Shown here one piece after another: positions 26,321 through 36,034 of a stretch of 64,000 nucleotides of DNA. The DNA lies in assembly GCF_000317515.1 (NCBI RefSeq), contig NC_019738.1, positions 2,940,001-3,004,000 of the forward strand, read 5' to 3'. Under the pieces are notes generated by a model that saw only the letters and a program-made list of their open reading frames with translations, had not been told where the DNA came from and searched no databases. This DNA comes from Allocoleopsis franciscana PCC 7113 (GTDB lineage Bacteria; Cyanobacteriota; Cyanobacteriia; Cyanobacteriales; Coleofasciculaceae). The first letter of the stretch is position 1, and every line of letters begins with the position of its first letter. Both the position numbers and the translations under genes were made by a program.

Positions 26321-27267
26321 TGACAGAAATTAATTTACAAGTCGAAGAAAAGGACGATCGCATCGATCGCTACCTTTCCCAACACCTTCGGGATCTCTCG
26401 CGATCGCGTATTCAACAACTGCTCGAACAAGGGCAAGTGCAGGTTAACGATAAACTCTGTACCTCGAAAAAAGTAACTGTGCAATCGGGCGATCGCATTT
26501 CCATCACCATCCCCGAAGCCAAACCCCTGGATTTACAACCTGAAGCCATTCCTCTAGACGTTCTGTACGAAGATGACTCCCTGATCATTATTAACAAACC
26601 CGCCGGCTTAGTTGTCCATCCGGCTGCCGGTCATGAAAGCGGCACTCTCGTCAACGCTCTCCTGGCACACTGCACAAATCTTGCGGGGATTGGTGGCGTT
26701 CAACGTCCGGGAATCGTCCACCGATTAGATAAGGATACAACGGGTGCGATTGCGATCGCCAAAACCGATCAAGCTCATCAACACCTACAAGCCCAACTTA
26801 AAGCCAAAACTGCCCAACGGGAATACTTAGGTGTTGCCCACGGTTCGCCATCAGCAGAGAGTGGCACCATTGACCAACCCATCGGACGCCATCCTGTTGA
26901 CCGTAAAAAAATGACAATCTTGCCAGTGGATAAAGGCGGACGTACCGCTATCACCCACTGGCAAGTTAGAGAACGATTGGGGAATTACACCCTAATCTAT
27001 TTTCAACTCGAAACCGGTCGTACTCACCAGATTCGTGTTCACAGCGCCCATATTGGGCATTGTCTCGTCGGCGACTCTGTTTATGGCAGTGGTCGCTCTG
27101 TAGGGGTGAATTTACCAGGTCAGGCACTCCACGCTTGGCGACTTCGCTTGCAGCATCCAGTTTCTGGAGAGTGGATTGAGGCAATTGCCCCTCTGCCACC
27201 CGCCTTCATCACACTCCTGGATGTGCTGCGGCGACGTACTGCTGCACTAACGCCGAGGCACCCTTGA
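26320..27267 (+). CDS. RluD/RluA-family 23S rRNA pseudouridine synthase
   Basis: This 315-residue protein has a GTG start. The N-terminal S4 RNA-binding domain (about 10-75: [30 protein letters not shown]) is followed by the catalytic domain with [11 protein letters not shown], the [16 protein letters not shown] motif carrying the catalytic Asp, GRTHQIRVH, and VGDSVYG. This is the layout of RluD, which isomerises uridines in helix 69 of 23S rRNA. Its 3' end overlaps the convergent cpcG by 21 bp. Confidence 0.92.
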   Translation: MTEINLQVEEKDDRIDRYLSQHLRDLSRSRIQQLLEQGQVQVNDKLCTSKKVTVQSGDRISITIPEAKPLDLQPEAIPLDVLYEDDSLIIINKPAGLVVHPAAGHESGTLVNALLAHCTNLAGIGGVQRPGIVHRLDKDTTGAIAIAKTDQAHQHLQAQLKAKTAQREYLGVAHGSPSAESGTIDQPIGRHPVDRKKMTILPVDKGGRTAITHWQVRERLGNYTLIYFQLETGRTHQIRVHSAHIGHCLVGDSVYGSGRSVGVNLPGQALHAWRLRLQHPVSGEWIEAIAPLPPAFITLLDVLRRRTAALTPRHP

Positions 27268-27996
27268 TAAATAATCGATGTTCTGCGCTGACACCCGTGG
27301 GACTGGGTTGGATTGGGGAGCGATAGACCGTGCCATCTCTGCATACAGAGATGGGTCGCCTGCTCTTGCCTTCCTCTCTTGTGGGATGTAGCTGCGAATC
27401 TCGTTCTGCCAGATAATTTGAGGAAAGCCCAGTTGCGAGCGGTAATAAGCGTCGTAACGGGGAGATTTGATGTTGAAGGGTCGTTCACCCTCATTCCGGC
27501 TATGTAAAACTCGACGCCGCTGATAGGGGACGGTGTTGTACCCGAAATTGCTCAGGTACTCGTCGCTATTGAGCAGTTGATCGACAAAGCCTGTAATACC
27601 CTTGGTAGCAACTACAATTGACCAAGCGATTTTTTCACGTTCGCTGTAGACATCACGTCCCAGCACCCGTTGTACGCATTGCTCAACAAAGCGGTAGTTG
27701 CTGTTTTTCTCATAGAAGCTGTTTCTGAAAGTCTTAGAAAGCAGCAATCCACGAATGAAGTCCCGAACAGTGCTTTGACCATTCCGGAGCTGAGATTCAA
27801 GAGCCGGCTCTCGATCCCAAGCAAAGGCATGGAAGAAGATCTGGCGGTAGGCGGCTTCAATCAGATTATCCATATCTCCAGAGGAGAGCAGGTTATCTGT
27901 TGTAAAAATTCTAGGTTGTTCATCACCAGGAATTTCATATGCAGCTACGCGCTGATTTTGGCTTTTAGGTGAGTAGCTTAATAAAGGTAAGGCCAC
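27247..27996 (-). CDS. cpcG: Phycobilisome rod-core linker polypeptide CpcG
   Basis: This 249-residue protein opens [17 protein letters not shown], typical of CpcG. It has one PBS linker domain (about 30-180: [70 protein letters not shown]) and a C-terminal extension that in this family binds the allophycocyanin core. It attaches phycocyanin rods to the core. It is transcribed alone on the minus strand, away from the cpc operon 4.5 kb off. No hydrophobic C-terminus of the CpcL type is seen, so it is the conventional CpcG form. Confidence 0.93.
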   Translation of the reverse strand: MALPLLSYSPKSQNQRVAAYEIPGDEQPRIFTTDNLLSSGDMDNLIEAAYRQIFFHAFAWDREPALESQLRNGQSTVRDFIRGLLLSKTFRNSFYEKNSNYRFVEQCVQRVLGRDVYSEREKIAWSIVVATKGITGFVDQLLNSDEYLSNFGYNTVPYQRRRVLHSRNEGERPFNIKSPRYDAYYRSQLGFPQIIWQNEIRSYIPQERKARAGDPSLYAEMARSIAPQSNPVPRVSAQNIDYLSRVPRR

Positions 27997-28141
27997 GTTG
28001 GCAATCTCCGTAATCTTAGAAAATCTTACAAAGCTTAAATTTTAAATATATAGCAAATCCTGTACCAATCCCTAAAAAAGTAGGTATTTATTTGATTAAA
28101 TGACACCTGATGAAATTGCTAATCGTTGTCTAGTGGCAGTT

Positions 28142-28729
28142 TCAGGAATATCCCATCCAGAAAGTTAGTGGGTTTGCTAACGAAGCACAATGAGGCCAAT
28201 TTCGCAAGTAATTCTCCATATTTGGCTGCCAATGCGGAGGTGCTAATCCTAATCCCAAGCAAAGATGAGAAATAATATTAAAAAACTGCCAATCGTGACC
28301 AGGAGAGCCTAAATGGGCATGAGCGTATTCATGCACAACAATACTTAACCAATCTTGACGTGCTGTTCGCCCTACATCGATCAGGATGACAGCGGGATAG
28401 ACCATAATATTGCACAAGCCGTCTATACCATACTCAGTCGCTAGAGGGGTTGCCAGAATATGCATAGGGCGACGTTGTTCAGGATGAAAGCAGCCATGAC
28501 AGGCTTCTAGATAGGTATTGAGTTCAGCATTGATGGCATCGATATGATTGCCAATCCAGGTATAAATGCGCTCACTTTCCCTTAAATCATCAGTCACGTC
28601 CAGCATTTCTGGCTCTAAGGCAAGCTGACGCACAGCAGTCAAATACTGATAACCACGCACAAATGGAATTGCACTAATTGTTGATTCACCAACCCAAGGA
28701 GGACTGAAACTGTCTGACGGCCAAGACAT
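28142..28729 (-). CDS. Putative zinc metallopeptidase-like protein (HExxH)
   Basis: This 195-residue protein has a [17 protein letters not shown] segment containing an HExxH-type zinc-binding motif with further His residues nearby. The rest ([41 protein letters not shown]) is not recognised. The first 44 nt overlap the end of cpcS in another frame, so the two are coupled. A role in phycobilisome biogenesis is only suggested by position. Confidence 0.6.
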   Translation of the reverse strand: MSWPSDSFSPPWVGESTISAIPFVRGYQYLTAVRQLALEPEMLDVTDDLRESERIYTWIGNHIDAINAELNTYLEACHGCFHPEQRRPMHILATPLATEYGIDGLCNIMVYPAVILIDVGRTARQDWLSIVVHEYAHAHLGSPGHDWQFFNIISHLCLGLGLAPPHWQPNMENYLRNWPHCASLANPLTFWMGYS

Positions 28730-29303
28730 CCTGTGCTTGTTGAGGTACTAAAGTTTCACGGCGTTCATCATCCAAATCAGAGCCAATGCGAGTTTCGACA
28801 CACAAGGAGGCTGTGCTAAATCCACCAAAGCGCTTTACGGTACTGGTTCGCATCCGCACATCTGAGCTGACGAAGCAGAATCGCTCTTCAGAACTCATCG
28901 TTTCATATTCGGTTAACAGAACCAGGGCATCCTCATCATCGATCAGATAGCGACCCGCCACTGGCACAATCTCGGCATAGCCTCTTTCTCGGAGTAAGCG
29001 GCCCTGTCTGGGGTTATCCTGATCAGGGACAATCACCATGACGGTGGAGCCGGTGTGATTTTCTTCTTCGCTTCTATCCCAAGCCATCGTCCCCTGCCAA
29101 CTCACCAGTGCTCCTCCCGCAGCCTTACTCGGTTCAACTTGGTGCAATCGGCAAATCTCTACCACTTGGGGATGATCGGCAGCTAACGTTGCCACATTGA
29201 TTTCTGATTCTCCTGTCTCCGCTCGCCTAAAAGCAAGGTGATGGGTTGTGCGCTGCGAACGCCACTTGCCAGCACTTAACTGAAAAAATTCCATTCCATC
29301 CAT
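28686..29303 (-). CDS. cpcS: Chromophore lyase CpcS/CpeS family
   Basis: This 205-residue protein has the CpcS pattern: [18 protein letters not shown] near the N-terminus, [52 protein letters not shown] and [12 protein letters not shown]. CpcS lyases attach phycocyanobilin to Cys82-equivalent positions of beta-phycocyanin and to allophycocyanin subunits through a lipocalin-like fold. With cpcE/cpcF downstream this covers the alpha Cys84 and beta Cys82 sites; a CpcT for Cys153 is not in the window. Confidence 0.88.
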   Translation of the reverse strand: MDGMEFFQLSAGKWRSQRTTHHLAFRRAETGESEINVATLAADHPQVVEICRLHQVEPSKAAGGALVSWQGTMAWDRSEEENHTGSTVMVIVPDQDNPRQGRLLRERGYAEIVPVAGRYLIDDEDALVLLTEYETMSSEERFCFVSSDVRMRTSTVKRFGGFSTASLCVETRIGSDLDDERRETLVPQQAQDVLAVRQFQSSLGW

Positions 29304-29444
29304 CTATATGTATCTCCTGCGGAGGATTGCTCACCGTTTTGGCTTTTTTTACATTCCCTGATTATAGAGTCACTGTATCGCCTGAAGTTATTTGCGATCG
29401 CCTTTAACACCAAAGACAGCCTCTACCGTAAATGTGGGTTTGGT

Positions 29445-30734
29445 CTATCTAGAAGCATTGCGGCTTTGCCACTTGTTCAATCGAGTTTCTCCAACTGCCG
29501 CCAAGGAGCGCAACTGGGCGATTTGTTGCCGTAACGTAGCAAGTTCAGTCGCTTGCTCTTGGGATTGTTGCTTCAGAGATTCGTAGGTTGAATTCTGACT
29601 TGTTTGTAATACAACCTGACTCTCTAATCGACCTTGCAGTTGACCGATTTGTTGTTCTTTTTCGGCAAGCTGCTGTTGTGATTGCTGTTGCAGGGAGTCG
29701 TAACTTGATTGCAGTTGTGTCTGCTCACTCATCCGACTTTGCAGTTGTTCTTGCAGTTGACCGATTTGCTGTTCTTTTTCGGCAAGCTGCTGTTGTGATT
29801 GCTGTTGCAGGGAGTCGTAACTTGATTGCAGTTGTGTCTGCTCACTCATCCGACTTTGCAGTTGTTCTTGCAGTTGACCGATTTGTTGTTCTTTTTCGGC
29901 AAGCTGCTGTTGTGACTGCTGTTGTAGGGAGTCGTAACTTGATTGCAGTTGTGTCTGCTCACTCATCCGACTTTGCAGTTGTTCTTGCAGTTGACCGATT
30001 TGCTGTTCTTTTTCGGCAAGCTGCTGTTGTGACTGCTGTTGTAGGGAGTCGTAACTTGATTGCAGTTGTGTCTGCTCACTCATCCGACTTTGCAGTTGTT
30101 CTTGCAGTTGACCGATTTGTTGTTCTTTTTCGGCAAGCTGCTGTTGTGACTGCTGTTGCAGGGAGTCGTAACTTGATTGCAGTTGTGTCTGCTCACTCAT
30201 CCGACTTTGCAGTTGTTCTTGCAGTTGACCGATTTGTTGTTCTTTTTCGGCAAGCTGCTGTTGTGACTGCTGTTGTAGGGAGTCGTAACTTGATTGTACA
30301 GAGGCTTGATCGGCAACCTGACTCTCTAATTGACCTTGCAATTGAGTAATTTGTTGCTGTAAATCGGTAATGATATGGGCTTGCTCTGCCGACTGCTTTT
30401 GCTGGGATTCGTCTTTCTCTGATGACAAGCTCTGATCTTTTGGTTTGGCAACCTGATTTTTGGGTTGCTTCTCTATAGTCACCCCCTGAAGCTCGCTGCC
30501 TTTTGCAGATTCATTAGCTGCTGCCTGGATGGCAAGTTTGATTTCTGCCGAATCACTATAGAGTGCGATCCGGCCTGCCGCCATAGCCTCACACAGCTCA
30601 GACGGAGATAGTCCTGCTTTTTCAGCCAGCGTACTCAAGAAATGAAGCCCTTTAGGTGTAAGGGACTCCCCCATCTTGACTGGTGTTTTTGAGTGCAAGT
30701 TGGGAGCGCCACGCCTCTTCTTTGGCATTGGCAT
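29445..30734 (-). CDS. Coiled-coil protein built of 39-residue tandem repeats
   Basis: This is a 429-residue protein. The N-terminus (about 1-75) is basic, then helix-turn-helix-like (LTPKGLHFLSTLAEKAGLSPSELCEAMAAGRIALY). A Gln/Glu-rich coiled coil follows with about five near-identical 39-residue units (SYDSLQQQSQQQLAEKEQQ, then IGQLQEQLQSRMSEQTQLQS) plus degenerate copies at each end. It may be a DNA-binding or structural protein with a variable-length rod. The antisense frame is also open for 253 codons, a by-product of repeat composition. Confidence 0.7.
   Translation of the reverse strand: MPMPKKRRGAPNLHSKTPVKMGESLTPKGLHFLSTLAEKAGLSPSELCEAMAAGRIALYSDSAEIKLAIQAAANESAKGSELQGVTIEKQPKNQVAKPKDQSLSSEKDESQQKQSAEQAHIITDLQQQITQLQGQLESQVADQASVQSSYDSLQQQSQQQLAEKEQQIGQLQEQLQSRMSEQTQLQSSYDSLQQQSQQQLAEKEQQIGQLQEQLQSRMSEQTQLQSSYDSLQQQSQQQLAEKEQQIGQLQEQLQSRMSEQTQLQSSYDSLQQQSQQQLAEKEQQIGQLQEQLQSRMSEQTQLQSSYDSLQQQSQQQLAEKEQQIGQLQEQLQSRMSEQTQLQSSYDSLQQQSQQQLAEKEQQIGQLQGRLESQVVLQTSQNSTYESLKQQSQEQATELATLRQQIAQLRSLAAVGETRLNKWQSRNASR
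29651..30300. repeat. 117-bp coding tandem repeat array
   Basis: Five to six copies of a 117-bp unit, each marked by TTCTTTTTCGGCAAGCTGCTG, differ by only one to three silent changes. This suggests recent expansion or gene conversion. Confidence 0.85.
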
Positions 30735-30860
30735 TTTTTTCCGATGATTTTCTGATGATTGACTGGCCTTCAGTATAGATCTATCTGCACCAAAACTAAA
30801 GAAGAAGCGTCAGAAACCGTCTGATTCGTAAGGCACTGACAGTCGTTCAACTCCAGACAA

Positions 30861-31097
30861 TTACATCCAGACAATTACAACCTCTGCCAGCTCAAAGCTG
30901 ATACCGAGGGGTGAGTGCACAGAGTCGGGATGGCAAAAGCCGTGAGTGACAATTAACAGGATGCTGGGCGATTGGCGAGTAGTCAGGTGAGGCTGTTTCG
31001 CTTCGCTGCCCAAATAGGGCGTGACTCCTAGCCTCTTGGCAACTTCTTCACCTAAAAAGCGGGTTTTGGGAATGGGTTTGAAGCGTTGGGGTGTGGG
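30861..31097 (-). pseudogene. Remnant of a CHAT (caspase-like) domain gene
   Basis: A 78-codon minus-strand frame without a start reads KTRFLGEEVAKRLGVTPYLG, then SPSILLIVTHGF. This matches the part of CHAT domains around the catalytic His (usually IATHG). The following Cys-containing half is missing, and the frame ends at TAA 30861-30863. It sits in the 540-bp gap after the coiled-coil gene. Confidence 0.6.
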
Positions 31098-31275
31098 TTA
31101 CTGAGGTTCGGGTGCTGAGAGGGTTACGGGGGAGGAAGTACGGGTGCTGCCTGCATCAATAGTAGTCAAAAAATTAACTCTTCATTGATTAGTTTAATCC
31201 TTAATATTTGCAGCTATACTCATACTCGAAAAGTTAGATTTCCCCTGGTATTAGCGTTTTAAACAGTGTCATTCT

Positions 31276-31527
31276 GTGCTGTGGCTTACGGTAACATTCG
31301 TTATGTTTGAAACCTGTTTTGTAACTCCAGGCTTGTTATCTTTATTTAATCCTAGAGTTGCCAGTCAATGGCAAGCGCAAATTCTAATCATTACGGGAGC
31401 AGGATTAGCGGATCTGGTAAACGTAGAGTTAGCCTGGAGTATCGCGTTAGTGCAACTCGATTGGAAACGAGATTTTTTACAACCCAAACAACAAGTATCT
31501 CTAAAAAATCAAGAATTTCGCACATAA
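31276..31527 (+). CDS. Hypothetical hydrophobic protein or gene fragment
   Basis: This is an 83-codon frame with two hydrophobic stretches (LTVTFVMFETCFVTPGLLSLF and QILIITGAGLADLVNVELAWSIALV) and a charged tail. No family was recognised and no clear ribosome-binding site was seen. A second fragment just downstream (31555-31689; NINDAFERARVKHSRWEHAVREW in another frame) lacks a start, so this stretch may hold decayed genes. Confidence 0.3.
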   Translation: MLWLTVTFVMFETCFVTPGLLSLFNPRVASQWQAQILIITGAGLADLVNVELAWSIALVQLDWKRDFLQPKQQVSLKNQEFRT

Positions 31528-31814
31528 GTCGCCGCCGCCAACGCTTCCGCTAAAGCCAGTTTTCTCCAAATCTAGAAACAATTTTCCCGAAAGAAAAAAT
31601 ATTAACGATGCTTTCGAGAGGGCTAGAGTAAAACACTCTCGATGGGAACATGCCGTCAGAGAATGGATACAAAAATACCACAAAAATTGATTCAATGAAT
31701 GTCAATTGAAGGCTGAAGCGTTAAGGATGAGGCGACTTCCCCATGAAGGAGCAAAACTGTTGTTTTTGTGAGCATTTTTGTCAATTCAGATCTTGCAACC
31801 GTTGTAATAACCGC

Positions 31815-31870
31815 TAGTGGTTTTAACCACTGTCTTAGCTAATAGCTAAAGTCGTCTTTAGACGACTGGG
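31815..31870. repeat. Array of three short hairpins
   Basis: Consecutive palindromes AGTGGTTTTAACCACT, TTAGCTAATAGCTAA and GTCGTCTTTAGACGAC have 2-4 nt AT loops. The same design (7-bp stems in series) occurs at 63864-63977, so this is likely a dispersed repeat family. A perfect 16-bp palindrome (TAGAAATTAATTTCTA, 31921-31936) follows. Confidence 0.55.
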
Positions 31871-31971
31871 ATGAGCCTTTGAGTCTACTTAACACTTAAC
31901 TGGACTTGAGCTACTCGCTGTAGAAATTAATTTCTAGTGCAGCATGGCACAAATAACTGACCAGCTAAAAT

Positions 31972-32010
31972 CTCCCCCGCTCCCCTGCTCCCCTGCTCCC
32001 CTGCTCCCCT
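31972..32010. repeat. 10-bp tandem repeat (GCTCCCCT-type)
   Basis: Four consecutive CTCCC(C/T)(C/T)GCT-like decamers lie upstream of the cpc promoter, in the 1-kb non-coding stretch 31528-32530. Confidence 0.7.
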
Positions 32011-32102
32011 CTTCTCCGCCTGTCCAGGCATCAAGGGGTTTCCTGACCGAATTGGGTATCCTGCGGGCATCGTATTACCCTAAATTCCGCTAAAAATGCA
32101 AT

Positions 32103-32130
32103 TTGTTAAGTTTTTGTTAACTTGTTATAC
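32103..32130 (+). promoter_or_regulatory. Candidate cpc operon promoter
   Basis: TTGTTA (32103-32108) and TTATAC (32125-32130) are spaced by 16 bp. This predicts a transcript start near 32137 and a leader of about 390 nt before cpcB; long leaders are usual for cpc operons. No protein-coding frame was accepted in the leader. The call rests on hexamer match alone. Confidence 0.4.
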
Positions 32131-32530
32131 GCGTGCGAACCCGGCTAAGCCTTGATGTAGAAGGGTTTGAGTTCAATATTGCCTGGGTGAGCGGGTTTAA
32201 TCATCTTAACAATTTGTAATAGATCTAAGACCCAAGGACGGTGTATAAAAAAACGGTGAGGGAATCGACGACAGGCAAAAGCTAAGTAAAACACTAGTTC
32301 AGCAAGTTTTTAGGTTTCTCATAAAAGCCTAAAAATTTCTCAGATTTCTCAAAAGCTCCATATTGTTGCCTGGTATACAGAACATCCGGAACTAAAGAGC
32401 AAGTTGAACTAAAATTTTATTGGCTGTCTGTAGTTGACATCCCTAGCTGCTCGAACTGCTCAGAACTGGCTTCATCCAGTTCTCAAGCAAAACCCAAAAC
32501 TAACCACCCAGTAAGTAGGAGTTATCTTTC

Positions 32531-33049
32531 ATGTTCGACGCTTTCACAAAGGTTGTTTCACAAGCTGATACACGCGGTGAATACCTGAACTCTGGTCAAT
32601 TGGATGCTTTGATCTCCATGGTCAAGGAAGGCAACAAGCGGATCGATACCGTTAACCGTATCACAGGCAACGCTTCCAGCATTGTTGCTAACGCCGCTCG
32701 TTCTCTGTTTGCTGAGCAACCCCAGTTGATTGCTCCTGGTGGAAATGCTTACACCAACCGTCGTATGGCGGCTTGCTTGCGCGATATGGAAATCATCCTG
32801 CGTTATGTGACCTACGCCATGTTTGCAGGTGATGCCAGTGTTCTGGATGATCGCTGCCTGAACGGTCTGCGTGAAACCTACTTAGCTCTAGGTGTTCCTG
32901 GCGCTTCTGTAGCCGCAGGTGTTCAAAAGATGAAGGAAGCTGCGATTGGAATTGCCAATGACCGTAGCGGTATCACCCAAGGTGATTGCAGCGCTCTGAT
33001 GTCTGAACTGGCTAGCTACTTTGATCGTGCTGCTGCTGCTGTTTCCTAA
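32531..33049 (+). CDS. cpcB: C-phycocyanin beta subunit
   Basis: This is the 172-residue phycobiliprotein [19 protein letters not shown]... The bilin-binding cysteines are Cys82 ([12 protein letters not shown]) and Cys153 (TQGDCSAL), and Asn72 (GGNAYTNR) is the position methylated in beta subunits. It pairs with CpcA into alpha-beta monomers that build the light-harvesting rods absorbing near 620 nm. It is the first gene of the operon, with AGTAGGAG 10-15 nt before the ATG. Absence of extra cysteines argues for C-phycocyanin rather than phycoerythrin. Confidence 0.98.
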   Translation: MFDAFTKVVSQADTRGEYLNSGQLDALISMVKEGNKRIDTVNRITGNASSIVANAARSLFAEQPQLIAPGGNAYTNRRMAACLRDMEIILRYVTYAMFAGDASVLDDRCLNGLRETYLALGVPGASVAAGVQKMKEAAIGIANDRSGITQGDCSALMSELASYFDRAAAAVS

Positions 33050-33141
33050 TTAAGTGCTAAGCGATATTCGCTAACACTTGTCAGTTGGACAAAAAAAATT
33101 TCAACCAGAACTTTGTAAAACACTAGGGAGATACCTCAACG

Positions 33142-33630
33142 ATGAAGACACCTCTAACCGAAGCGGTTTCAGCAGCTGATTCTCAAGGCCGTTTTCTTTC
33201 CAGCACAGAACTCCAAGTGGCTTTTGGTCGCTTCCGTCAAGCTACAGCTAGCTTAGAAGCTGCAAAAAGCTTGAGTTCTAATGCTGACCGTCTGGCTCAA
33301 GGCGCGGCTCAAGCGGTGTACAACAAGTTCCCTTACACCACCCAAATGCAAGGTAACAACTATGCAGCGGATCAGCGTGGTAAGGACAAGTGTGTTCGTG
33401 ACATCGGCTACTACCTGCGGATTGTGACCTACTGCTTGGTTGCTGGTGGCACAGGCCCTCTAGATGAGTACCTGATCGCTGGCTTGGATGAAATCAACAG
33501 CACCTTTGAACTGTCTCCTAGCTGGTACGTTGAAGCCCTGAAGTACATCAAGGCTAATCACGGTATCACTGGTGATGCGGCTACCGAAGCCAACTCTTAC
33601 ATCGACTATGCAATTAACGCCCTGAGCTAA
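33142..33630 (+). CDS. cpcA: C-phycocyanin alpha subunit
   Basis: This is a 162-residue phycobiliprotein with a single bilin-binding Cys84 in [17 protein letters not shown]. It is the partner of CpcB, 92 nt upstream. Bilin attachment at Cys84 is normally catalysed by the CpcE/CpcF heterodimer encoded 2.4 kb downstream in the same operon. The gene is followed by a strong hairpin that could set the cpcBA to linker ratio. Confidence 0.98.
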   Translation: MKTPLTEAVSAADSQGRFLSSTELQVAFGRFRQATASLEAAKSLSSNADRLAQGAAQAVYNKFPYTTQMQGNNYAADQRGKDKCVRDIGYYLRIVTYCLVAGGTGPLDEYLIAGLDEINSTFELSPSWYVEALKYIKANHGITGDAATEANSYIDYAINALS

Positions 33631-33642
33631 CAGGCGCGTGTA

Positions 33643-33714
33643 GCCCGGTAAGGTAATCAGCTCTACCAGCAAAGAAAGCGAGTCAGAGTTGTTCATCTTA
33701 CCGGGCAGTTTTAT
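33643..33714 (+). terminator. Attenuator/terminator hairpin between cpcA and the linker genes
   Basis: GCCCGGTAAG (33643-33652) pairs perfectly with CTTACCGGGC (33697-33706) and is followed by AGTTTTATT. Partial termination here is a known way for cpc operons to make more cpcBA than linker mRNA. Confidence 0.7.
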
Positions 33715-33782
33715 TCTCACCATTCTGATAAAAGACTTGAAAAAACATTTTGTGTTAGGTCATTGAGGGGGGAGATAAAAAT

Positions 33783-34595
33783 ATGACAGCGTTAGGAGAA
33801 GCCGGACGTTTAGGAATTAAACCTTTTGAAGAATCAGGATTGGTAGAACTCCGTTCTGATAGAACCGAAGCCAATGTGCAAGCCGTGATCCGGGCGACCT
33901 ATCGACAGGTTCTCGGTAATGAGTACCTAATGGAATCGGAGCGCCTCGTCAGCGCTGAGTCACTATTGCGCCAAGGACAAATCACAGTTCGGGATTTTGT
34001 GCGCTCAATCACCCAATCAGAACTGTATCGGAAGAAGTTTTTTTACTCCAATTCACAACCTCGGTTTATCGAGCTTAATTATAAGCATTTATTGGGTCGG
34101 GCACCCTACGATGAATCGGAGATTTCTTACCACGTTGAGCTTTACAACTCAAAAGGGTACGAAGCTGAGATCAACTCTTATATTGATTCAGCAGAATATC
34201 AACAAAATTTTGGCGAAAATACAGTACCCTACCCTCGCGGATTTCAAACCCAAACTGGGCAGAAAACCGTGGGGTTTAGCCGGATATTCCAGTTATATCG
34301 GGGTTATGCCAGTAGCGATCGCGCACCCAGCCCAAAACAAGCAAAACTAACCTGGGAAGTGGCGAAAAATGTAGCCTCACCCATCCACGCCCCCTCTTCG
34401 TCAGCTCTAGCCGGCACCTCAGGTGGTCGTCGCGGGGATATTTATCGGGTGAGGGTGATGCAATCCGCTTCCCTGAACTCGCCTGTAGTGCGGCGGACTA
34501 CCACAGAAGTGCTCGTCCCCTACGCTCAGTTGTCTAGTAAGTTACAGCAATTGAATCGTCAGGGCAGTAAAGTGATGAGCATCTCACCTGCATAA
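33783..34595 (+). CDS. cpcC: Phycobilisome rod linker polypeptide (first copy)
   Basis: This is a 270-residue protein. The PBS linker domain (about 20-165: [60 protein letters not shown]) is followed by a C-terminal CpcD-like domain (about 215-270: YRVRVMQSA..., [22 protein letters not shown]). It joins phycocyanin hexamers within rods. It is closely related to the next gene, from which it probably arose by duplication; which one is proximal or distal to the core cannot be told here. Confidence 0.95.
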   Translation: MTALGEAGRLGIKPFEESGLVELRSDRTEANVQAVIRATYRQVLGNEYLMESERLVSAESLLRQGQITVRDFVRSITQSELYRKKFFYSNSQPRFIELNYKHLLGRAPYDESEISYHVELYNSKGYEAEINSYIDSAEYQQNFGENTVPYPRGFQTQTGQKTVGFSRIFQLYRGYASSDRAPSPKQAKLTWEVAKNVASPIHAPSSSALAGTSGGRRGDIYRVRVMQSASLNSPVVRRTTTEVLVPYAQLSSKLQQLNRQGSKVMSISPA

Positions 34596-34784
34596 ATGGG
34601 GAATGGAAAATGGGGAAGGGTAAAAAATGATTACCTGTAACCTATTCCCTACGATTAAGCAGGTCGGTGTGAATCGACTCAAAATCAATTTCAGATCTAA
34701 ATAATTAAAACCAGAGATGGAACGGTTTGGGTGTTATGTAGAGTTACACCTACCTGCTTACCTATTAACAAAGGAGAAGATTGA

Positions 34785-35654
34785 ATGGCCATTACGACAG
34801 CAGCATCTAGACTCGGAACATCAGCTTTTAGCAATGCCAATCCGGTAGAATTGCGCCCGAATGCAAGTAGAGAAGACGTTGAAGCCGTGATTCGCGCTGT
34901 CTACCGTCAGCTATTGGGCAATGACTATTTAATGAAATCTGAGCGTCTGACTAGTGCTGAATCACTCCTGCGTGATCGGAAGATTACAGTGCAAGACTTT
35001 GTGCGTCAGGTGGCGAAATCGGAACTGTACAAATCTAAGTTTTTCTATAACAGTTTCCAAACGCGAGTCATAGAACTAAATTATAAGCATTTGTTGGGTA
35101 GAGCACCCTATGACGAGGCTGAGGTGATTTATCACTTGGACTTGTACGAAACCAAAGGGTACGATGCCGACATTGATTCCTACATTGATTCGCCAGAGTA
35201 TCAGGGCAACTTCGGTGAAAATATCGTGCCCTACTATCGGGGTTTCGAGACCCAAACCGGGCAAAAAACTGTAGGGTTTAGCCGCATGTTCCAGCTTTAT
35301 CGCGGCTATGCCAACAGCGATCGCGCCCAACTCAAAGGCACTTCTTCTCGCCTTGCCAGTGAGTTAGCTCAGAATGGTGCTTCCACCGTGATTAATCCCT
35401 CTAGTAGCAATGGTAGCTTTGCCTACCTACCTTCCTTGAGAGGTGTTACTCCCAGCAGTGGTTTTGGTGGATCAGCCACCTTTGGCAAGTCCGGCCGACT
35501 CTACCGCGTCGAAGTTGCTGGACTCAATCAGCCCAGATATCCTAACGTGCGCCGGATCAACCAAGCCTTCATCGTGCCTTATGAAGAGCTATCCACGCAA
35601 ATGCAGAGAGTTCTACGCCAAGGTGCCAAAATCGCCAGCGTTACTCCTCTCTAG
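34785..35654 (+). CDS. cpcC: Phycobilisome rod linker polypeptide (second copy)
   Basis: This 289-residue protein has the same two-domain layout as its neighbour: PBS linker domain ([49 protein letters not shown]) and C-terminal CpcD-like domain ([38 protein letters not shown]). A longer Ser/Gly-rich spacer separates the domains. AAAGGAGAAG lies just before the ATG. Two linker copies suggest rods of at least three hexamers. Confidence 0.95.
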   Translation: MAITTAASRLGTSAFSNANPVELRPNASREDVEAVIRAVYRQLLGNDYLMKSERLTSAESLLRDRKITVQDFVRQVAKSELYKSKFFYNSFQTRVIELNYKHLLGRAPYDEAEVIYHLDLYETKGYDADIDSYIDSPEYQGNFGENIVPYYRGFETQTGQKTVGFSRMFQLYRGYANSDRAQLKGTSSRLASELAQNGASTVINPSSSNGSFAYLPSLRGVTPSSGFGGSATFGKSGRLYRVEVAGLNQPRYPNVRRINQAFIVPYEELSTQMQRVLRQGAKIASVTPL

Positions 35655-35665
35655 TTGGAATGAGT

Positions 35666-35714
35666 CATGGGTCACGAGATGATTGGATTTTGGCGAATCA
35701 TCTCGTGACCCATG
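35666..35714. promoter_or_regulatory. Perfect 19-bp inverted repeat between the second linker gene and cpcD
   Basis: CATGGGTCACGAGATGATT is followed by an 11-nt loop and its exact reverse complement. No run of T follows, so this looks like an RNA-stability or processing hairpin, or an inserted palindromic element, more than a terminator. Confidence 0.65.
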
Positions 35715-35760
35715 AACCTTGTGAATTCTGAATTCTGTATTTTGATGAGGATATAAAGGT

Positions 35761-36024
35761 ATGTTGGGTTCAATTGTCGCCGGAAGAACAGGTAGTTCAC
35801 CTTCTAGCAATCGCTGCTTTCGCTATGAAGTCGTCGGTATGCGTCAAAGCGTAGACACAGATAATACCGATTATCCAATTCGCTCTAGTGCCAGTGTGTT
35901 TATCACGGTGCCTTACAACCGGATGAATGAAGAAATGCAACGGATTACGCGGTTGGGAGGCAAAATTGTCAGCATTCAGCCATTAAATTCTGACGCTGAA
36001 CCCGTTACCGAATCAGAAAGCTAA
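35761..36024 (+). CDS. cpcD: Phycobilisome rod-capping linker CpcD
   Basis: This is an 87-residue protein with a CpcD domain (CFRYEVVGMRQ, SSASVFITVPYNRMNEEMQRITRLGGKIVSIQPL), the small linker that caps the distal end of phycocyanin rods. The acidic Ser/Glu tail is an extra few residues. Ten nt separate it from cpcE. Confidence 0.95.
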   Translation: MLGSIVAGRTGSSPSSNRCFRYEVVGMRQSVDTDNTDYPIRSSASVFITVPYNRMNEEMQRITRLGGKIVSIQPLNSDAEPVTESES

Positions 36025-36034
36025 CTAAGCCTCC

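Noticed and set aside
29588-30349. 253-codon plus-strand frame with repeated AVDRF..VLFRQAAVV units
   Set aside because: It is exactly antisense to the coiled-coil repeat array and arises from the repeat's codon composition; no start signal.
31555-31689. Fragment reading NINDAFERARVKHSRWEHAVREW
   Set aside because: No start codon and no recognised family; possibly decayed coding DNA but not enough to call.
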